A stretch of 64,000 nucleotides of DNA from the NCBI GenBank assembly GCA_003254925.1, contig QANZ01048603.1, positions 8,132 through 72,131 of the forward strand. The letters are read 5' to 3'. The notes beneath the pieces are model-generated. The model saw only the letters and a program-made list of their open reading frames with translations. It was not told the origin of the DNA and made no database searches. Position numbers and translations under genes: made by a program. Below are positions 1-11,804 of this stretch, one piece after another. The stretch is from Chamaecrista fasciculata. Lineage: Eukaryota > Streptophyta > Magnoliopsida > Fabales > Fabaceae. The stretch's first letter is position 1. Every line of letters starts with the position of its first letter.

Positions 1-300
1 TTTATATTTAATTTTTTATTTTAAAAAATAAATTTAAAATGTAAATAAATAATAATTTCATTTAATTATATTAGTTGGCGGATAATGGATATCGGGTACC
101 CGATATATCCGATTTATAAAATAGGATATCCTATCCTACATCCATATTTTTTCGAATATTTCGGGTATCCGTCGGATACCGGATATCGAATAGGTGCGGA
201 TACAGATATTAATTTATCGGATACGGATAGGGTACGGATATTGGATAGGATAAACTGATACGAATACAGATAGTAACAAAACCACCAGATACCCTATCCG
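1..300. repeat. Degenerate GGATA-rich repeat, cut by window edge
   Basis: Short motifs of the type GGATATC, GGATACGG and their complements recur about every 10-20 bases on both strands, which is typical of the subterminal regions of non-autonomous plant DNA transposons. The left boundary lies outside the window, so ends and target-site duplication cannot be assessed. No coding potential is seen. Confidence 0.45.
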
Positions 301-1463
301 TTGTAACACTCACCACTCATCCACACATACTCACTCATTTCATCCATTAATTAATTAAACAAAAAAATCAGAAAATCAAAATAACAAAAAAGGCAAAGGG
401 AGCATAGCCTTATATCTCACTCTTGTTCCTCTTTCATCTCTACTCCACCAACATGAAACCCTAGCGCCAAAACTCTACCCCTCAACTAACTCATATCCAT
501 GAGATGACTTTCTCATTTTCATTGCACGCCATACCCGTTTTAGTCCCTTCTTTTCTTCTCTTCTCTTCACGCCTCTAACGTCAAAACCACAAAAAGGAAG
601 CGCCACCTAGCCTTGGACATCTGAGCGCTGTGAATGCTAAAAAGGAGAGGATTTCGACTTGGGAAAGGGAGAGAAAACGAAACAAAACAGAGAGAGTTTT
701 TGGAGGAGAGAAAAAGTCGAAGTCTTCTTCCTCGTTGGAAACTCTTGAGTTTTCCGGCGAGTTCCTCAAGCATTCCGGCGAAATTAGGGCTTTTCATTTT
801 GTGGGTCTCGTCTTCTTTTCGTTTTTCAATTTAGTCCTTTCTGTGTTTGTGATTTGTCTTCGTTTTTGTTACATCTTGAGTTCCTTCTGTTTGTTCAAAG
901 CTTAAGGACTAAAACAAGATGTTTTCAAAGTCTTCTGTGTTTTTTTGCATTTTAATCCTTGCTGCCAGGGACCTAACTGAAACTTTTTGTTAGTTAGTGG
1001 GACTGAAATGCAAATGATTTTGGACTGGAATGAAGAGATTTTGAAACATGATAGAAGTTTTGGCAAATACAAACTTTTAGGGATCTTTCTATAATTTATC
1101 CTGACCACTATTTGGTCCCTCGGCTCTTATACTTAATGCGCCCACTATTCTCTCTTATGTTTACGTTTTAGTCCCTTTGCCAAAAGAGAAAGGACTTGAA
1201 TGTGATAGAAAAACTTGCTCTGGGTGCGAAAGTTCAATTTTAACTTTTCCCTTTTTGCTCTCTCATATCAGTGCAGTGAGTGCACTTTCCTCTCCCATTT
1301 TTGTGCGCATTTCGTTTTTGCCTCTTTAGTGTTATATATATATATATATATATATATATGAGTATTACAATTAATATTTTCCTTATCCACCACTTTTCAA
1401 ATCATTTTCACAAAAATAGTTTTCCAAGTTTCCGCCCCTGCTTCCAATCAACGCATTAGTGTG
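301..1463. other. Gene-free stretch with leader-like segment
   Basis: No convincing coding frame. Bases 400-830 look like the CT-rich leader of a plant transcript on the + strand (ACCCTAG, long TTCTTC tracts, TTCCGGCGA repeated twice at about 755-780), but no spliced reading frame follows. It may be a relic promoter/5' UTR. An (AT)n run lies at about 1331-1359. Confidence 0.4.
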
Positions 1464-2616
1464 TTTTCTTCGGGAACGGATTTTCAGCAGTTTGTAAGTG
1501 TGAATTTCTGGTGGAGTTTGGATAGTCTTGTCCATCCATTTCATCAACGTTCATCATGCTGCCACGTGGGCCTAGTTTACTTTTTTCTTTTTTTTCCTTC
1601 CTTCATTGTGTTAAACACACCATCTTTGCTCTCTAGTCTCTAGTTCTCTAAACTCAATTCACACATAGAGATGCTCACAAACAGAGTTTAGATTTCAATG
1701 AGGCTTCAATTTTGGAGGAGCCAAATTCTATATTTTATATAAGCAAAAGGACCAAACTGAAATTTTGAGGGATGAAATGGAAACAGTGGAGAGGATTTTT
1801 TTTTCATTCTTCATTTTGTAAAAAGGAAACCCAAAACAATGATGTTGAAATATGAATGACAAGTGATAAATTAAATTGAGGCCTAACAACATTAGTCTAA
1901 ACGACACAAAGCGAACCTTCTCTTAGGCTTTATTAAAATTTGAACTCTATGAGCAAGGAAGAAATAAAAGGTCAAAATCTTATTTTGATTCCTAATGTTT
2001 ACTTTAAATTCTATTTTGGTCTCTAGTGTTTTACTTTTGTTTTATTTTAGTCCTTAACATTGCCCAAAAGTTTTGTTTTGGTTCTTAATAATTTTATAAT
2101 TAGTCCATACTACTAAATCTGATAATATTTTTTTTTTCGTTTTTTCTTTTTAGTTGAAATCATTGACAAACGATGTCAAGTTAGACATGACGTCATATTA
2201 TAAAATGTGTCGTTTGTTTCATGAAGTTGATCTTATCTCTCTGATTTCGCTATTTAGTTAGGATCGTTGACAAACGAGACCAAATAATACCCGCAAAATA
2301 AGTTTTTTCTCGTCTTTCAAAATTTTAGTTGGGTCCTTTTTCTTATATAAAATGCAGAATTTGGCTCTTCCAAAATTGAAGCCTCCATGAAATCTGAACT
2401 CTGTTTGTGAACATCTCTGTGTGTGAATTGAGTGCAGAGAACTACTAGAGACTAGAGCAGGTGTGTTTGACGCAATGAAGGAAGGAAAAAAAGAAAAAAT
2501 TAAACTATGCCCACATGACAGCATGATGAACTTTGATGAAATGGATGGATAAGATTATCCAAACTCCACCAAAAATTCACACTTACGAACTGTTGAGGAT
2601 CTGTTTCCGTTTTCTT
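1464..2616. repeat. Long inverted repeat (about 310-bp arms)
   Basis: The segment 1464-1774 reappears as its reverse complement at 2311-2616. Aligned landmarks include the outer TTGTAAGTGTGAATTTCTGG, the central CATCCATTTCATCAA and the inner AAAAGGACCAAACTGAAATT. The arms look about 80-85% identical by eye. The 536-bp spacer contains part of another repeat family from about 1971 (see 7876-8654). A transcript would fold into a very long hairpin. No protein is encoded; this is probably a foldback or MITE-type element. Confidence 0.75.
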
Positions 2617-3586
2617 TGCTATCTTTTCTTTTTCCCTCACACGTACAAAGTTACCTACTAACATATTGTACAAGCGAATAAAAGGAAATATCTATAAAAA
2701 GTTAGATAATTTTAGTGATGGAATTTATGACGATTAGATATGTTTTCTTTGTGCCTCACAAAAAAAAAAAAAAAGAAGGAAAAGNNNNAAAAAAAAAAAA
2801 AAAAAGAAGGAAAAGTTATATATAAAAAAAAATTATGAAAAGGAAGGAATCCCTCTATTCAATATGAAATTAATATATACTGTGAATTCACATGCCAAAA
2901 CAAAAACACTGTTAAAGTAAGATGCGAGCTGAAGCTTTCTCTAATCTCTATGGATGTTTCCTTTTTGTTCATATTATGAAATTTCTTTTCCAACTTGTAA
3001 TAAATATATATAGTCCTCTCATGATATATATGCATATAAATATATAATATAGTCCATTTTAAAAGAATCTTCCCGCGGCCTATAGCTAGCTGCACATTAT
3101 ATTGTTTTATACTTTAATTTTATTATATTATTTCTACCAAGAAAAAAGTAATTAAAATACTAAAACTAAATAACCGAATTAATTCGTTATCTTATCTCAG
3201 TAAATACAAACATATATCTATATTATTAATTACTTATTGGTCATATTATATATTGATATCAAAGAATTAATAATAATCGATAAAACTCCAAAATTAAACT
3301 AGAACGTCAACATTCAATCATTCAAACTGAAAATACACATTAGAATTACAATTGCGTTGATTCTCAGTGTAAGAGTTAGTACATAGTAATTAAACTAATT
3401 AAGCACACTTAGCACCGAGCCCCACTTACACACACACACACATATGCAGTACAGGCAAAACAAATTGAAGCCTAGCTAATTAAAGGGATACAATACAAGT
3501 TATACCAACTAACTAAACTAGAGATGCACGAAATGAATGAAACAAAAGCTAGCATGCATGCATGTAATAATTATGGAGAAAAATAT
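2617..3586. other. Gene-free AT-rich stretch with 4-N gap
   Basis: No gene seen. A run of four Ns at 2785-2788 is flanked on both sides by the same poly-A plus GAAGGAAAAG motif, which suggests a collapsed or duplicated assembly join. The remainder is AT-rich with a short CA microsatellite near 3430. Confidence 0.5.
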
Positions 3587-3812
3587 TTTTTTGGTCTATA
3601 AATTTATATCAAAACTACGATTTAGTCCCTGAGTATTGGAAATAGACTTTTTAATCCCTATTTTTTTTAAAAAAAATTAACTACTTAATCTTGAAACATT
3701 CTTTGGAATACTAAATAGTTTATACTGATAAAAAGAATTCAAGGATAGAAAAGTATATTTTCCATATTCAGGGACCAAATGATAATTTTGACACAAATTT
3801 AAAGACTAAAAA
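3587..3812. repeat. MITE-like inverted repeat, 226 bp
   Basis: The left end (TTGGTCTATAAATTTATATC) and the right end, read as reverse complement, match over about 50 bp, including the GTCCCTGA core of each arm. It is short, AT-rich and non-coding. I could not identify a clean target-site duplication. Confidence 0.6.
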
Positions 3813-3837
3813 GTTAGTTCACACAATAGTTGAATTT

Positions 3838-3997
3838 GAATCCTCTATAGTGCTACCACAATGTAGTGTAGAGAGAGAAATGAACTATTAGAGAGAGAAA
3901 GTGTCAGTGAGACCTATCCGGCTATATCCCTTTGACATTTAATTTTTTGTCTCTCTGCATTACACTTTAGTAGCACTACAGAGGATACAGAGGATTC
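3838..3997. repeat. MITE-like inverted repeat, 160 bp
   Basis: Begins GAATCCTCTATAGTGCTAC; its right end is the near-complement, with GAATCC and CCTCTGTAGTGCTAC separated by one extra GTATCCTCT unit. It lies immediately downstream of the first HyPRP gene, so it may sit in that gene's 3' UTR. Confidence 0.6.
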
Positions 3998-4011
3998 AGG
4001 TTCCACAACAA

Positions 4012-4407
4012 TTAGGTGCATTGGAAATCAGGAGGAGGTGTGGTTTCACATGCATTGAGAAGCAAAGAGAGAGAAACAGGAATGTTTAAGTTAATGCCAA
4101 AAATGTTAGCTTTAATGGCAGTGCAAAGGCAAAGAGCCACTTCAATATCAACGAGCCCTTCAAGCAACGAACAACAAGGGTGGTCCGGTGGTGACCCAAT
4201 CACTGCACCCACTGGTCCATTCAGAATGTTGGCACAAACTCCTAGCTTCAATGCATCCCTAGGGCACCCTTTGTTTGAAGAAGAAGGGCTAGGGTTATAA
4301 GGGTTTGGCTTTGTTGGACAAAAGAAACAACCACTTGTCACCACCACATACAAAAGTAGGTTCATACACACAAACATACCCACCCTTGAACATCTTACAC
4401 TAACCAT
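4012..4407 (-). CDS. Hybrid proline-rich protein, 8-cysteine type (HyPRP 1)
   Basis: Single-exon gene for a small secreted protein of about 131 residues. The ATG at 4407-4405 is preferred: the longer open frame begins with GTG at 4437, whereas this ATG has A at -3 and G at +4. An N-terminal hydrophobic signal (residues about 8-26) is followed by a short Pro/Ser linker and the 8-cysteine domain with the family pattern C...C...CC...CLC...C...C, beginning [11 protein letters not shown] and ending in DFQC. The domain belongs to the LTP/2S albumin superfamily (DC2.15, AZI1, EARLI1 relatives); members are secreted or plastid/ER-associated and linked to cell-wall properties and systemic defence. The Pro-rich linker is unusually short (about 15 residues) and the signal region contains several Cys. 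A TATA box lies about 90 bp upstream. First of four paralogs in the window. Confidence 0.92.
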   Translation of the reverse strand: MVSVRCSRVGMFVCMNLLLYVVVTSGCFFCPTKPNPYNPSPSSSNKGCPRDALKLGVCANILNGPVGAVIGSPPDHPCCSLLEGLVDIEVALCLCTAIKANIFGINLNIPVSLSLLLNACETTPPPDFQCT

Positions 4408-4498
4408 TATTACTGATAAAAGAAAAAAAAAACACACTTAATTGTGGTGATGATTATGGTGCTTTGTGGGAATGAAGGTAGGGGTGATTAAATAGCGA

Positions 4499-4507
4499 GT
4501 ATTTATA
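4499..4507 (-). promoter_or_regulatory. TATA box of HyPRP 1
   Basis: Reading the minus strand, CTATAAATACT lies about 90 bp upstream of the ATG at 4407, the spacing expected for a short plant 5' UTR. Confidence 0.6.
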
Positions 4508-4549
4508 GGGTCACACCTACCCATATAAATATATACTATTGTCAATTAA

Positions 4550-5305
4550 TTAGAAAATTTGTAAATACCCCCTTTCAAGTTTCAACTATAGTGTAACTGC
4601 AAATAGCCCCTCTCAACTATATCACACTTTGCAAATAGTCCCATTTTTTTTTTGTAACAAAAAGTTTAAGTGGGGGTAATCATAAGCACCGGTATCCCAG
4701 TAGGATAATGAATATCTCTTGACCTCATTGATGATTTACAAGAGAAATTTACATATTACGCACTAAATAAGATCTTTAAATTGATGAGATGATTTGAACC
4801 TTTATCCTTGTAAGATAAGAGCAACCTTAACCAACTATGTCACTTCTTGTTGGCAAAGCATATAACCTCAAACTATCAAATTTAGCAAATACTCATGTTC
4901 AACTATAGTTTAGTTACAAGTATAGATCTCTATTTAATTTTAAAGTTTAGCTATTAACTTTAGATTTTTTACAATCTTATAAACTTTAACAGCTTTGACT
5001 ATTTAGACTTCTTAGTAGTGAGATTAATTTAAAAATTAAATTAATATGTTCACATAAAAATAATATATGAAAAATATGTATCAAATTAGAGTTAAATTAA
5101 AAAAAATATGTCAAATTTTATAGTTCAAAGGATATTTACAATTAGTTTGACTATAGTTAAAGGAATGTGATTTGTTAGGTCTGACAATTTAGGGAGTTAT
5201 TTACAATTAGTTCACAGTTGAAATGGGTTATTTGTCAATTTTAAGAAATTGAGGGAGCTAATTGAAATATGGCTATAGTTGAGGGGTACTTGCATTTTTC
5301 CCTAA
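4550..5305. repeat. Inverted-repeat element interrupted by a SINE
   Basis: The left end reads TTAGAAAATTTGTAAATACC and the reverse complement of the right end TTAGGGAAAAATGCAAGTAC, each followed by a CAACTATAG motif. Related 'CAACTATAGT' and 'caaatag' units recur inside. The element is non-coding. A SINE on the minus strand lies within it. Confidence 0.55.
4644..4862 (-). mobile_element. tRNA-derived SINE
   Basis: On the minus strand a pol III box-A-like motif (TAGTTGGTTAAGG, 4837-4825) is followed about 25 bp later by a box-B-like motif (GGTTCAAATC, 4800-4791), then a non-tRNA body ending in TTTTTGTTAC and a poly-A tail (poly-T at 4644-4653 on +). This order is diagnostic of tRNA-derived SINEs. 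No exact target-site duplication was found. The same tail motif occurs near 23885. Confidence 0.65.
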
Positions 5306-7875
5306 CTAATTCGCAATGGTCAGTCACATGCCTCTTTATATATATATTGAGCCTTTGAGCTAGGGACCATGCATCCATGTGAAACGATGGATGAGTCCTG
5401 GAGTTTAGCTGGCAAAACAAGGGATTCAACATAAACAATTAAAGGAGGTTTTCACTTTCCAATAGCTAATTAGTATTCAAAAGTAACAGTGACTGTTTAA
5501 TATATATTTTATGGATAAATTAATGATATAAATATTTGACCAATCGACATGCGAGGTACTCCCGTGAACTTCTTTACTTTTTCTTTTATATTTTGCGCCA
5601 AGCAACCCTCATCCATTAATCCTCATTCTTTATGTTTCGCCTTTCTCGTGAACATTAGGGCTTGATCCGTCAAAAAATTAGTATACTATTACTACTATAT
5701 GCTGAGTGCACACAGACCCAAATTCACCTTAAATTTATAAAAATATAAGATAGAAATATTATATTATTCTTATTTATTCTTTTTTATTTTCAAAAAATAA
5801 TATTCTTAAGAAAGAATAGATAAGGATAAAATTATATAAAAATAATTAATACTTTATTGATTTTGTAAAACATCAGACATTTTGAAACCTAAAAATTTTT
5901 AAAACTATAATAAATATTATGAACCAAGGAGTATCTTACTATGATAGTTAATTGGTACGTCTATATATATATATATATAATATTTATATCGATCTAATTA
6001 TCCACTATAATTCATTAGAACCAAATTTATATGACTTTTTTATATATTTTTTAAAAGATTCATCAATGAAAAATAAGTTGTTTTAACATTTTTTAACATA
6101 TGACCTGTTTTAGTATTTTTTTAAAATAGAATATAACTACAAATTTATATTAAAGATATAAAAAATGTTACAATTTTATTTTTCTTGTTGGTCAAAGGGG
6201 TAGGGCAAAGCCCACAAACACAAAAGAGAAGAACCATAAAGTAGCCCAAAATAAGGAACAAAGACACAAACGGAACACACAAAACAAACAGAAGCAGGCA
6301 ACACACCCAGGTGAAGTATGGTTTATTGGGAGATTTGGGCCGATACATGCAATACCAAATAGCGCCCACTATACTCACCATTGGTCTTGTCTAATGTCGA
6401 ACATATATTATATCAAGTTCATGAACATATATTATATTTTGATTATAATCAAAACGGAAACGAACTGGGCCTTAGGATTCTTTTCTTCTTTGATGTTATA
6501 TTACAACTATTAAAATGAACTCAAAAATCACTAAGTTGATCCATTTAACCCATTTTTTTAGGTGAATCAGATTGATAAAATTTTGATTTATTAAATATTT
6601 TGATTCGTGTTTCACCTGACATGCGACTCGTAGTAAGTCAACTCGACGAATTAATGGGTAAGCTCACTAACTTACTTATTTATTTATTTTTAAAAAATAT
6701 GTTTTAAATTCACAATTATGTTCTTATAAAATCATGGCATCTAAACAAATATTAGTTTCAATATATGACAATTAGGTAATGCATTATCATTTTATAAATT
6801 TTAGCATGACAAAAATAATTTAAATTTTTAAAAAAGTTAAAAAAAAAATTGGTCTAGTGGGTTAAGTGAGTCAACTCAACTCACTAGCTTGGTGAGTCGA
6901 GTTTGCAAAATTTTGACTCATGAATGATTATAGCTTGCATGAGCTACTCCGAGTGAGCCAAACAAAACTTGTGGTGAGCCAACTTTAATGAGGCGTATTG
7001 ACTCACTTTGAGAACACTATGCTCACCCCAATAGTGTTTTTGCTTTTAACTAAAAAAGCAGTGTTTTTCTTATATATATATATGTGTGTGTGATCATAAA
7101 ACACTTTTGGTCCTTTATTTTTGGGATAGGTTGTAATTCTACTTTTTATTTTTTATTACAATTTTGGTCCTACTAGTTTTTCAAAAGCTTCATTTTTGTT
7201 CCCAAACCGACTTTTGTGTTTGATTAGTTTCCATATAATATTTTCAAAAACAAACTTGTGAGTGTGTGTGAGTATTTAAGTAGGTTATATGAGAATAAGG
7301 ACTAACACCCGCGTTAGGTGTTTTGTCCGTTCCTGTCTCTGGCAAAAAAAAAAAACTTGTGGTGTTTTACAATTTTATCAAAAAGTAAATTATTCAATCA
7401 TGTTGATATCATTATTTAGTAACATTCAAACTTAAAAGTATATAAAATTATGATTATTTAAATCAACATAATTTAAATATAAATAAAAATAAATTTTTGA
7501 CTTTATAAAACAAACATATTTTTTAAATATTGAAATTTTAAAAATAAAAGTAAAAATATTTTGTTAAATCTGCAATGTAAGCAATTATAAATTTCCATCC
7601 CACACCTTTGACATCGCCACCAGTTTCACAAANAAAAAATTCCAAAAGGCCTTTGTATGTGTGGTCTCAATTCTCAAACGCGGCTCTATCTTCGAATTAG
7701 TGGACCTTTTGCAAATTGCAATAATTGTTAACCTTTTTATCCTCCGTCCACTTTTCACAAAAGGCCTTAATGTACATCTCGTAATGAAACAGATAAATTG
7801 GACCAAAAACAAAAAAGTAATGAAACCGAATTAACCGATAAATGAATCTTCTACCACGTCTGGAGTGAATGTTAA
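5306..7875. other. Gene-free intergenic stretch with repeat fragments
   Basis: No coding gene is supported. Contents: very AT-rich DNA at 5680-6170; at 6440-6472 the right end of a Tourist-like element whose reverse complement starts GGCCCAGTTCGTTT, the same end seen at 38188-39552; a GAGTCA/GAGCC-rich segment at 6840-7020; a 30-nt hairpin at about 7303-7332; and a single N at 7633. Confidence 0.5.
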
Positions 7876-8654
7876 GGCCAACACCTTATTTTGGTCCCTA
7901 AGATTTATCTTAAATTTAGTTTTGATCTCTAATATTTTTTCTATTCCATTTTAGTCCTTAATATTTCTCAAAAGTTTTATGTTGGTCCTTAGTTATTGAA
8001 TATGGTCAGTTTCAAGTCTGAATGCGAGGAAATTATAACTATATGAGTTACATTTGATGAGTTCTTTAATTTCTTTGTCCAGTTGGAGCTGTCAGCAAAC
8101 GAGATCAAATCAAACTTAAAAGTGGTCAGCTCATTTCATGAAATTGGTTATTTCTCTCTTATTTCAAGTTTGAACGTGACAAAATCAAAACTACGAGTTA
8201 CTTTGCTGCGTTTTTTCTGTTTAATTGTGACTATTAACAAACGAAGTCAAATAGTACTCTGAAAGTTTATATTGATGTTTTAAGCAAAGGCACTTTCGAA
8301 GTACTATTTGACTTTGTTTGTCAACGACCCCAACTGAATAGAGAAAGAACTCATCAAGAGTGACTTGTACCTTCAATTTCATTACATTTGGACTTGAAAC
8401 AAGAGAGATATGTCAAAATTCATGAAACAAGCAGTCCACTTTAATTTCAGACCTGATTCGGCCTCATTTATCGATGACTCCAACTGGACAAAGAAAGAAC
8501 TCATCAAATGTAACCTGTAACTATGATTTCATCGTATTTGGAACAAGAGAAATATGACAATATTCAATAGTATGGGATTAATTATGAAACTCACTAATTA
8601 AGGGCCAAAACAAAACTATTGACAAATACTAAGGACCAAAATGATATTTTAGTC
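7876..8654. mobile_element. Foldback MITE (Mutator-like), 779 bp
   Basis: Nearly the whole element is one palindrome centred near 8275. Both arms contain the same modules in order: TTTTGGTCC ends, GTTACATTTGATGAG, CTTTGTCCAGTTGGA and a TTGACAAACGA-type box. Each arm carries the roughly 170-bp module twice. Flanks GAATGTTAA (7867-7875) and AAATTTTAA (8655-8663) match 7 of 9 bases, consistent with an old 9-bp Mutator-type duplication. Partial relatives lie at about 1971-2300 and 36755-36990. Non-coding. Confidence 0.7.
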
Positions 8655-8663
8655 AAATTTTAA

Positions 8664-10490
8664 ATAATAAAATTCTTACAAATTCTACAATCAGGGAAAA
8701 GAGGTAAAATTAATAAAATTATAAAATTAAAAGATAATTAAAACTAAATAAAAACATATGTAGATTTTATACACTTAAGAATTGGGTTGCTTTAAACTTT
8801 TTATTGAATAAATATATAATTTGACTCCTAAAAATATACGAACAGGCCACATACCCTTTGAAAATCTATTTTGCAGATTTTAATACTTAAAAAATATAGA
8901 GATAATACAATTTAATTTTTAAAAGTAACTTTAAAAAAAACAAAATATATCAATTGTATGACTTTTATGAGTTTAAGTCGTTCTTTTTTAGTCATGAATT
9001 TTTGCCACCAATTCTTGTCCTGATTTGGACGAAGATTAATTTTATTGGAGTCAGGAAGTAAAAAGTTTTAAGTCCATATTTTTAAAAGGATTTATTTAAC
9101 ATGTACCTTTATGGCATATTTTAAATTTTTTTCTAATTGGTTAATAGATCATCTCATATCTTAAAATCTACGAAAATTTATTTAGAAGATAATTTTTAAT
9201 GTTTGAAAACTCACTTGACCAATCAAAAGAAACCTTAACATGTGCCTTAAGTACATGTTAAAAGTACCATTTTTAAAAAAATGAGGTTATATATGAGATT
9301 TTTTTCCTTCATCTCTATAATTATAGTTTTGTCTCTCTATAACTCATTCACTACTACTGAACTTGTTGATTAACTGCCGACAAAGCTTTTCACAATGGAA
9401 GGAAAACCACCGGTAATATATATAACGATGAGTGGTTGGGTTATTTTGAAATGACGTTATTGACGACGCAATTTGATGAGATTAATCAAAGAAGATCACT
9501 ATGAATCATGTGATTGGTCCTCTCTCTGTTCAATGATCTAGATCTCCATTAACAATAATACATTAATTAAATATATTAATCCCCTTGTGAATTTGGGATG
9601 GCTCCACACGGTGTGAATAAAAAGAAGAAGAAATTAAAAGAAACCAAGAGACAGTGCACACTGTTTACAAAACCTTTGATATTGAGATTTTTGGCCGCAT
9701 CTACACTCTTTCATTTCTTAAATAACCTTAAAACATGTTTTGTGGACCCCTCTTTGTATAGATATGAAGCCCGTGACTCCTTTTAACTTTTTAATAATTA
9801 GTCATTGTATTATACAAAATTATCTTTGCACCAGAATTTTCCACTTAGTTCATGACAAGTTCCAATGCACACAATTGGTTTGTTGAACAATTATATTTGT
9901 TTGATTTAAACTGAATCGAAGTTTGTGATTATGGTCTTAATACATATAACTCATAAAGCAATAAATGCATCGAAAGAAGCTGTTTTAAGTAGCTATAGTC
10001 TACAGAATAAATCTCCATCGTATCTCCAACTCAACATATATATTGTAGATTGATTCCTTAATTGCAATTAAGCTCCAGCCACCTGTAAACCTTCTCGTGG
10101 GATCATTTCATTTTCAACCTTTAATTCTTATGTATACACCAATTAATTGATTGATAAGACTAGTGAAATAACAATATATATATTAATTGTTGGAAAACGA
10201 ATTTACTATATATATAGAGAGAGATCAGAGCGTTTATGTTTACTTCGAGTGATCTGTCCTTTGTGCGTAGGCACAAATTCAACATCGATCATAGCATAAT
10301 GTTGTTATCAAATATGCATATTTCATCATTTAATTTCTTAAAATGCTAGCTAGGGAGGTTTCCATTTCCTCCCACGATGAATGATTTGATATATAATTAT
10401 GGACACGATACGCATAAGCTGTGGTTCACATGCAAAAGGGTCTTCGAATAAATTAAATCCGTGGATTCCATTAATCTTTACTGTGGGACT
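8664..10490. other. Gene-free intergenic stretch
   Basis: AT-rich DNA with no coding frame or recognisable element; only short inverted ACATGT-containing motifs near 9090-9270. Confidence 0.5.
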
Positions 10491-10499
10491 TAAAATCTA

Positions 10500-10838
10500 G
10501 GTTAAAGCGTAAATTTAGTTCTATATCTTTTATTAAGTTTTTAATTTGTTCCTATATCTTTTTTCGTTGCATTTTTTGTCACATATCATTGCAAAAAGTT
10601 TCAATTTGGTCTCATATCTTTTGGTTAGGATGCATAATTGGTCCAATATCTCTAAAAAAGATCCATCGTTAATTGATCCCTTTACAAAGATATGAGACCG
10701 CTTCTACACCTAACCCAAAGATATATGATCAATTCTGCAATGGACCCAAAGATATGAGACCAAATCTACAACAAAAAAATATATGAAACTAAATTGGGAA
10801 TTGAGCAAAAGATATGAGATCAAATTTACACTTTTGCC
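10500..10838. mobile_element. Mutator-like MITE, 339 bp, exact 9-bp TSD
   Basis: Terminal inverted repeats begin GGTTAAAGCGTAAATTTAG on the left and GGCAAAAGTGTAAATTTGA on the right (complement). The flanking 9-mers TAAAATCTA at 10491-10499 and 10839-10847 are identical. A 9-bp duplication with long TIRs is the signature of Mutator-like elements. A second family copy is at 41364-41768. Confidence 0.85.
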
Positions 10839-10854
10839 TAAAATCTATATATTT

Positions 10855-11268
10855 TGTTATAGCCAAGGTGTCACATAAATTGTCTCATGGATGAGGTCTA
10901 ATTATGGGACCAATTTATAGTCAAATGGTGCTTGAACGTTTGCTCTATTGGAGGTTAAGAAAATAGAATTGCGCCCTTGTTAACAGTTATAACTTTTGGC
11001 CTATAGTAGTAAACGTTTGATTCTAACAATTGGTACCAGAGCTAAGATATGTTTGATTCCCAGCAAGACAATTGTTGAGGGAGAAATTGTTAGCCAATGT
11101 GTGATATCAATTCCTCCATGGTGAAGACCCATATATTGAGCCAAGTTATATATAGTCGAACCATAGCGTTTGAGCGTCTTCTCTAATGTGGGTCAAAAAA
11201 ATAGAGTTGTGTCCCTGCTAACTACTATAGCTTTTGTCCTAGTGGTAATTAAGAGCTTGATCCTATCA
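10855..11268 (+). mobile_element. TRIM (terminal-repeat retrotransposon in miniature), 414 bp
   Basis: Two direct terminal repeats, 10855-11028 (174 bp) and 11088-11268 (181 bp), each start TGTTA and end in CA; they are diverged but clearly alignable (TAGCCAA start, central GTTTG, ATAGA(A/G)TTG and TCCTA-type ends). The 59-bp interior holds almost nothing except a primer-binding site TGGTACCAGAGCT (11031-11043, complementary to initiator tRNA-Met as in many plant LTR elements) and a polypurine tract TTGAGGGAGAAA ending at the right LTR. Flanks TATTT and TATAT match 4 of 5. It encodes nothing, so its mobility depended on another element. Confidence 0.8.
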
Positions 11269-11282
11269 TATATATAAATATA

Positions 11283-11390
11283 CTAGAGGCTTTGCGTGTC
11301 CTAACGGGCACGCAAATATGTATATAAAATAAATAAGGGACTAAATTGTTAACTTAGTAAAGAAAGAGAAACTAAATAGTAAATTTTCTC
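11283..11390 (-). mobile_element. Helitron-like 3' terminus
   Basis: On the minus strand the segment ends with a perfect 8-bp-stem hairpin (TTTGCGTG ... CACGCAAA), four spacer bases and CTAG followed by T, the layout of a Helitron 3' end (hairpin, CTRR, insertion before T). The 108-bp segment matches 17878-17985. The 5' end of the element was not found. Confidence 0.5.
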
Positions 11391-11804
11391 CATAATCTCT
11401 CACTACAGATGTGTTATATGAAAATTAAACTCGTAATTAACTCTTCTCACATACTGATGATCAACAACTGAGTGAGCCTATGGTATCAACTGATGAGTCT
11501 ATAGACATAGGATTAATATATCATTACTTGATAAAATTGATTATATATAAAAATATATATCAGTCCAAACCTCACAAACATCCAAAATTTTGGCCAAACT
11601 AGCTCTGCCAGCTAAAAATTCCCCAGTTCACACATGGTAGCTTATTAATAAATTAAATCCCCATTTTAATATTTTCTTAATCATTGTTCACTCCAATTCC
11701 TTCACTATATAAACCACCCATCACTACACATACAACACCATCTTCACTCACAAACAGTTCTTATATTATTTCCCATTATCACTAAGCACATAATATATCC
11801 CTTC
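11391..11804 (+). promoter_or_regulatory. Promoter and 5' UTR of HyPRP 2
   Basis: A TATATAAA box at 11706-11713 lies about 92 bp upstream of the ATG at 11805, followed by a CA/CT-rich leader (CACTACACATACAACACC) typical of plant 5' UTRs. Confidence 0.6.

Noticed and set aside
630..905. 91-codon frame MNAKKERIST...
   Set aside because: Low-complexity leader-like sequence; overlapping frames on both strands are equally open and no domain is visible.
4408..4437. Longer N-terminus for HyPRP 1
   Set aside because: The extension starts with GTG; the ATG at 4407 has a better context and gives a normal signal peptide.
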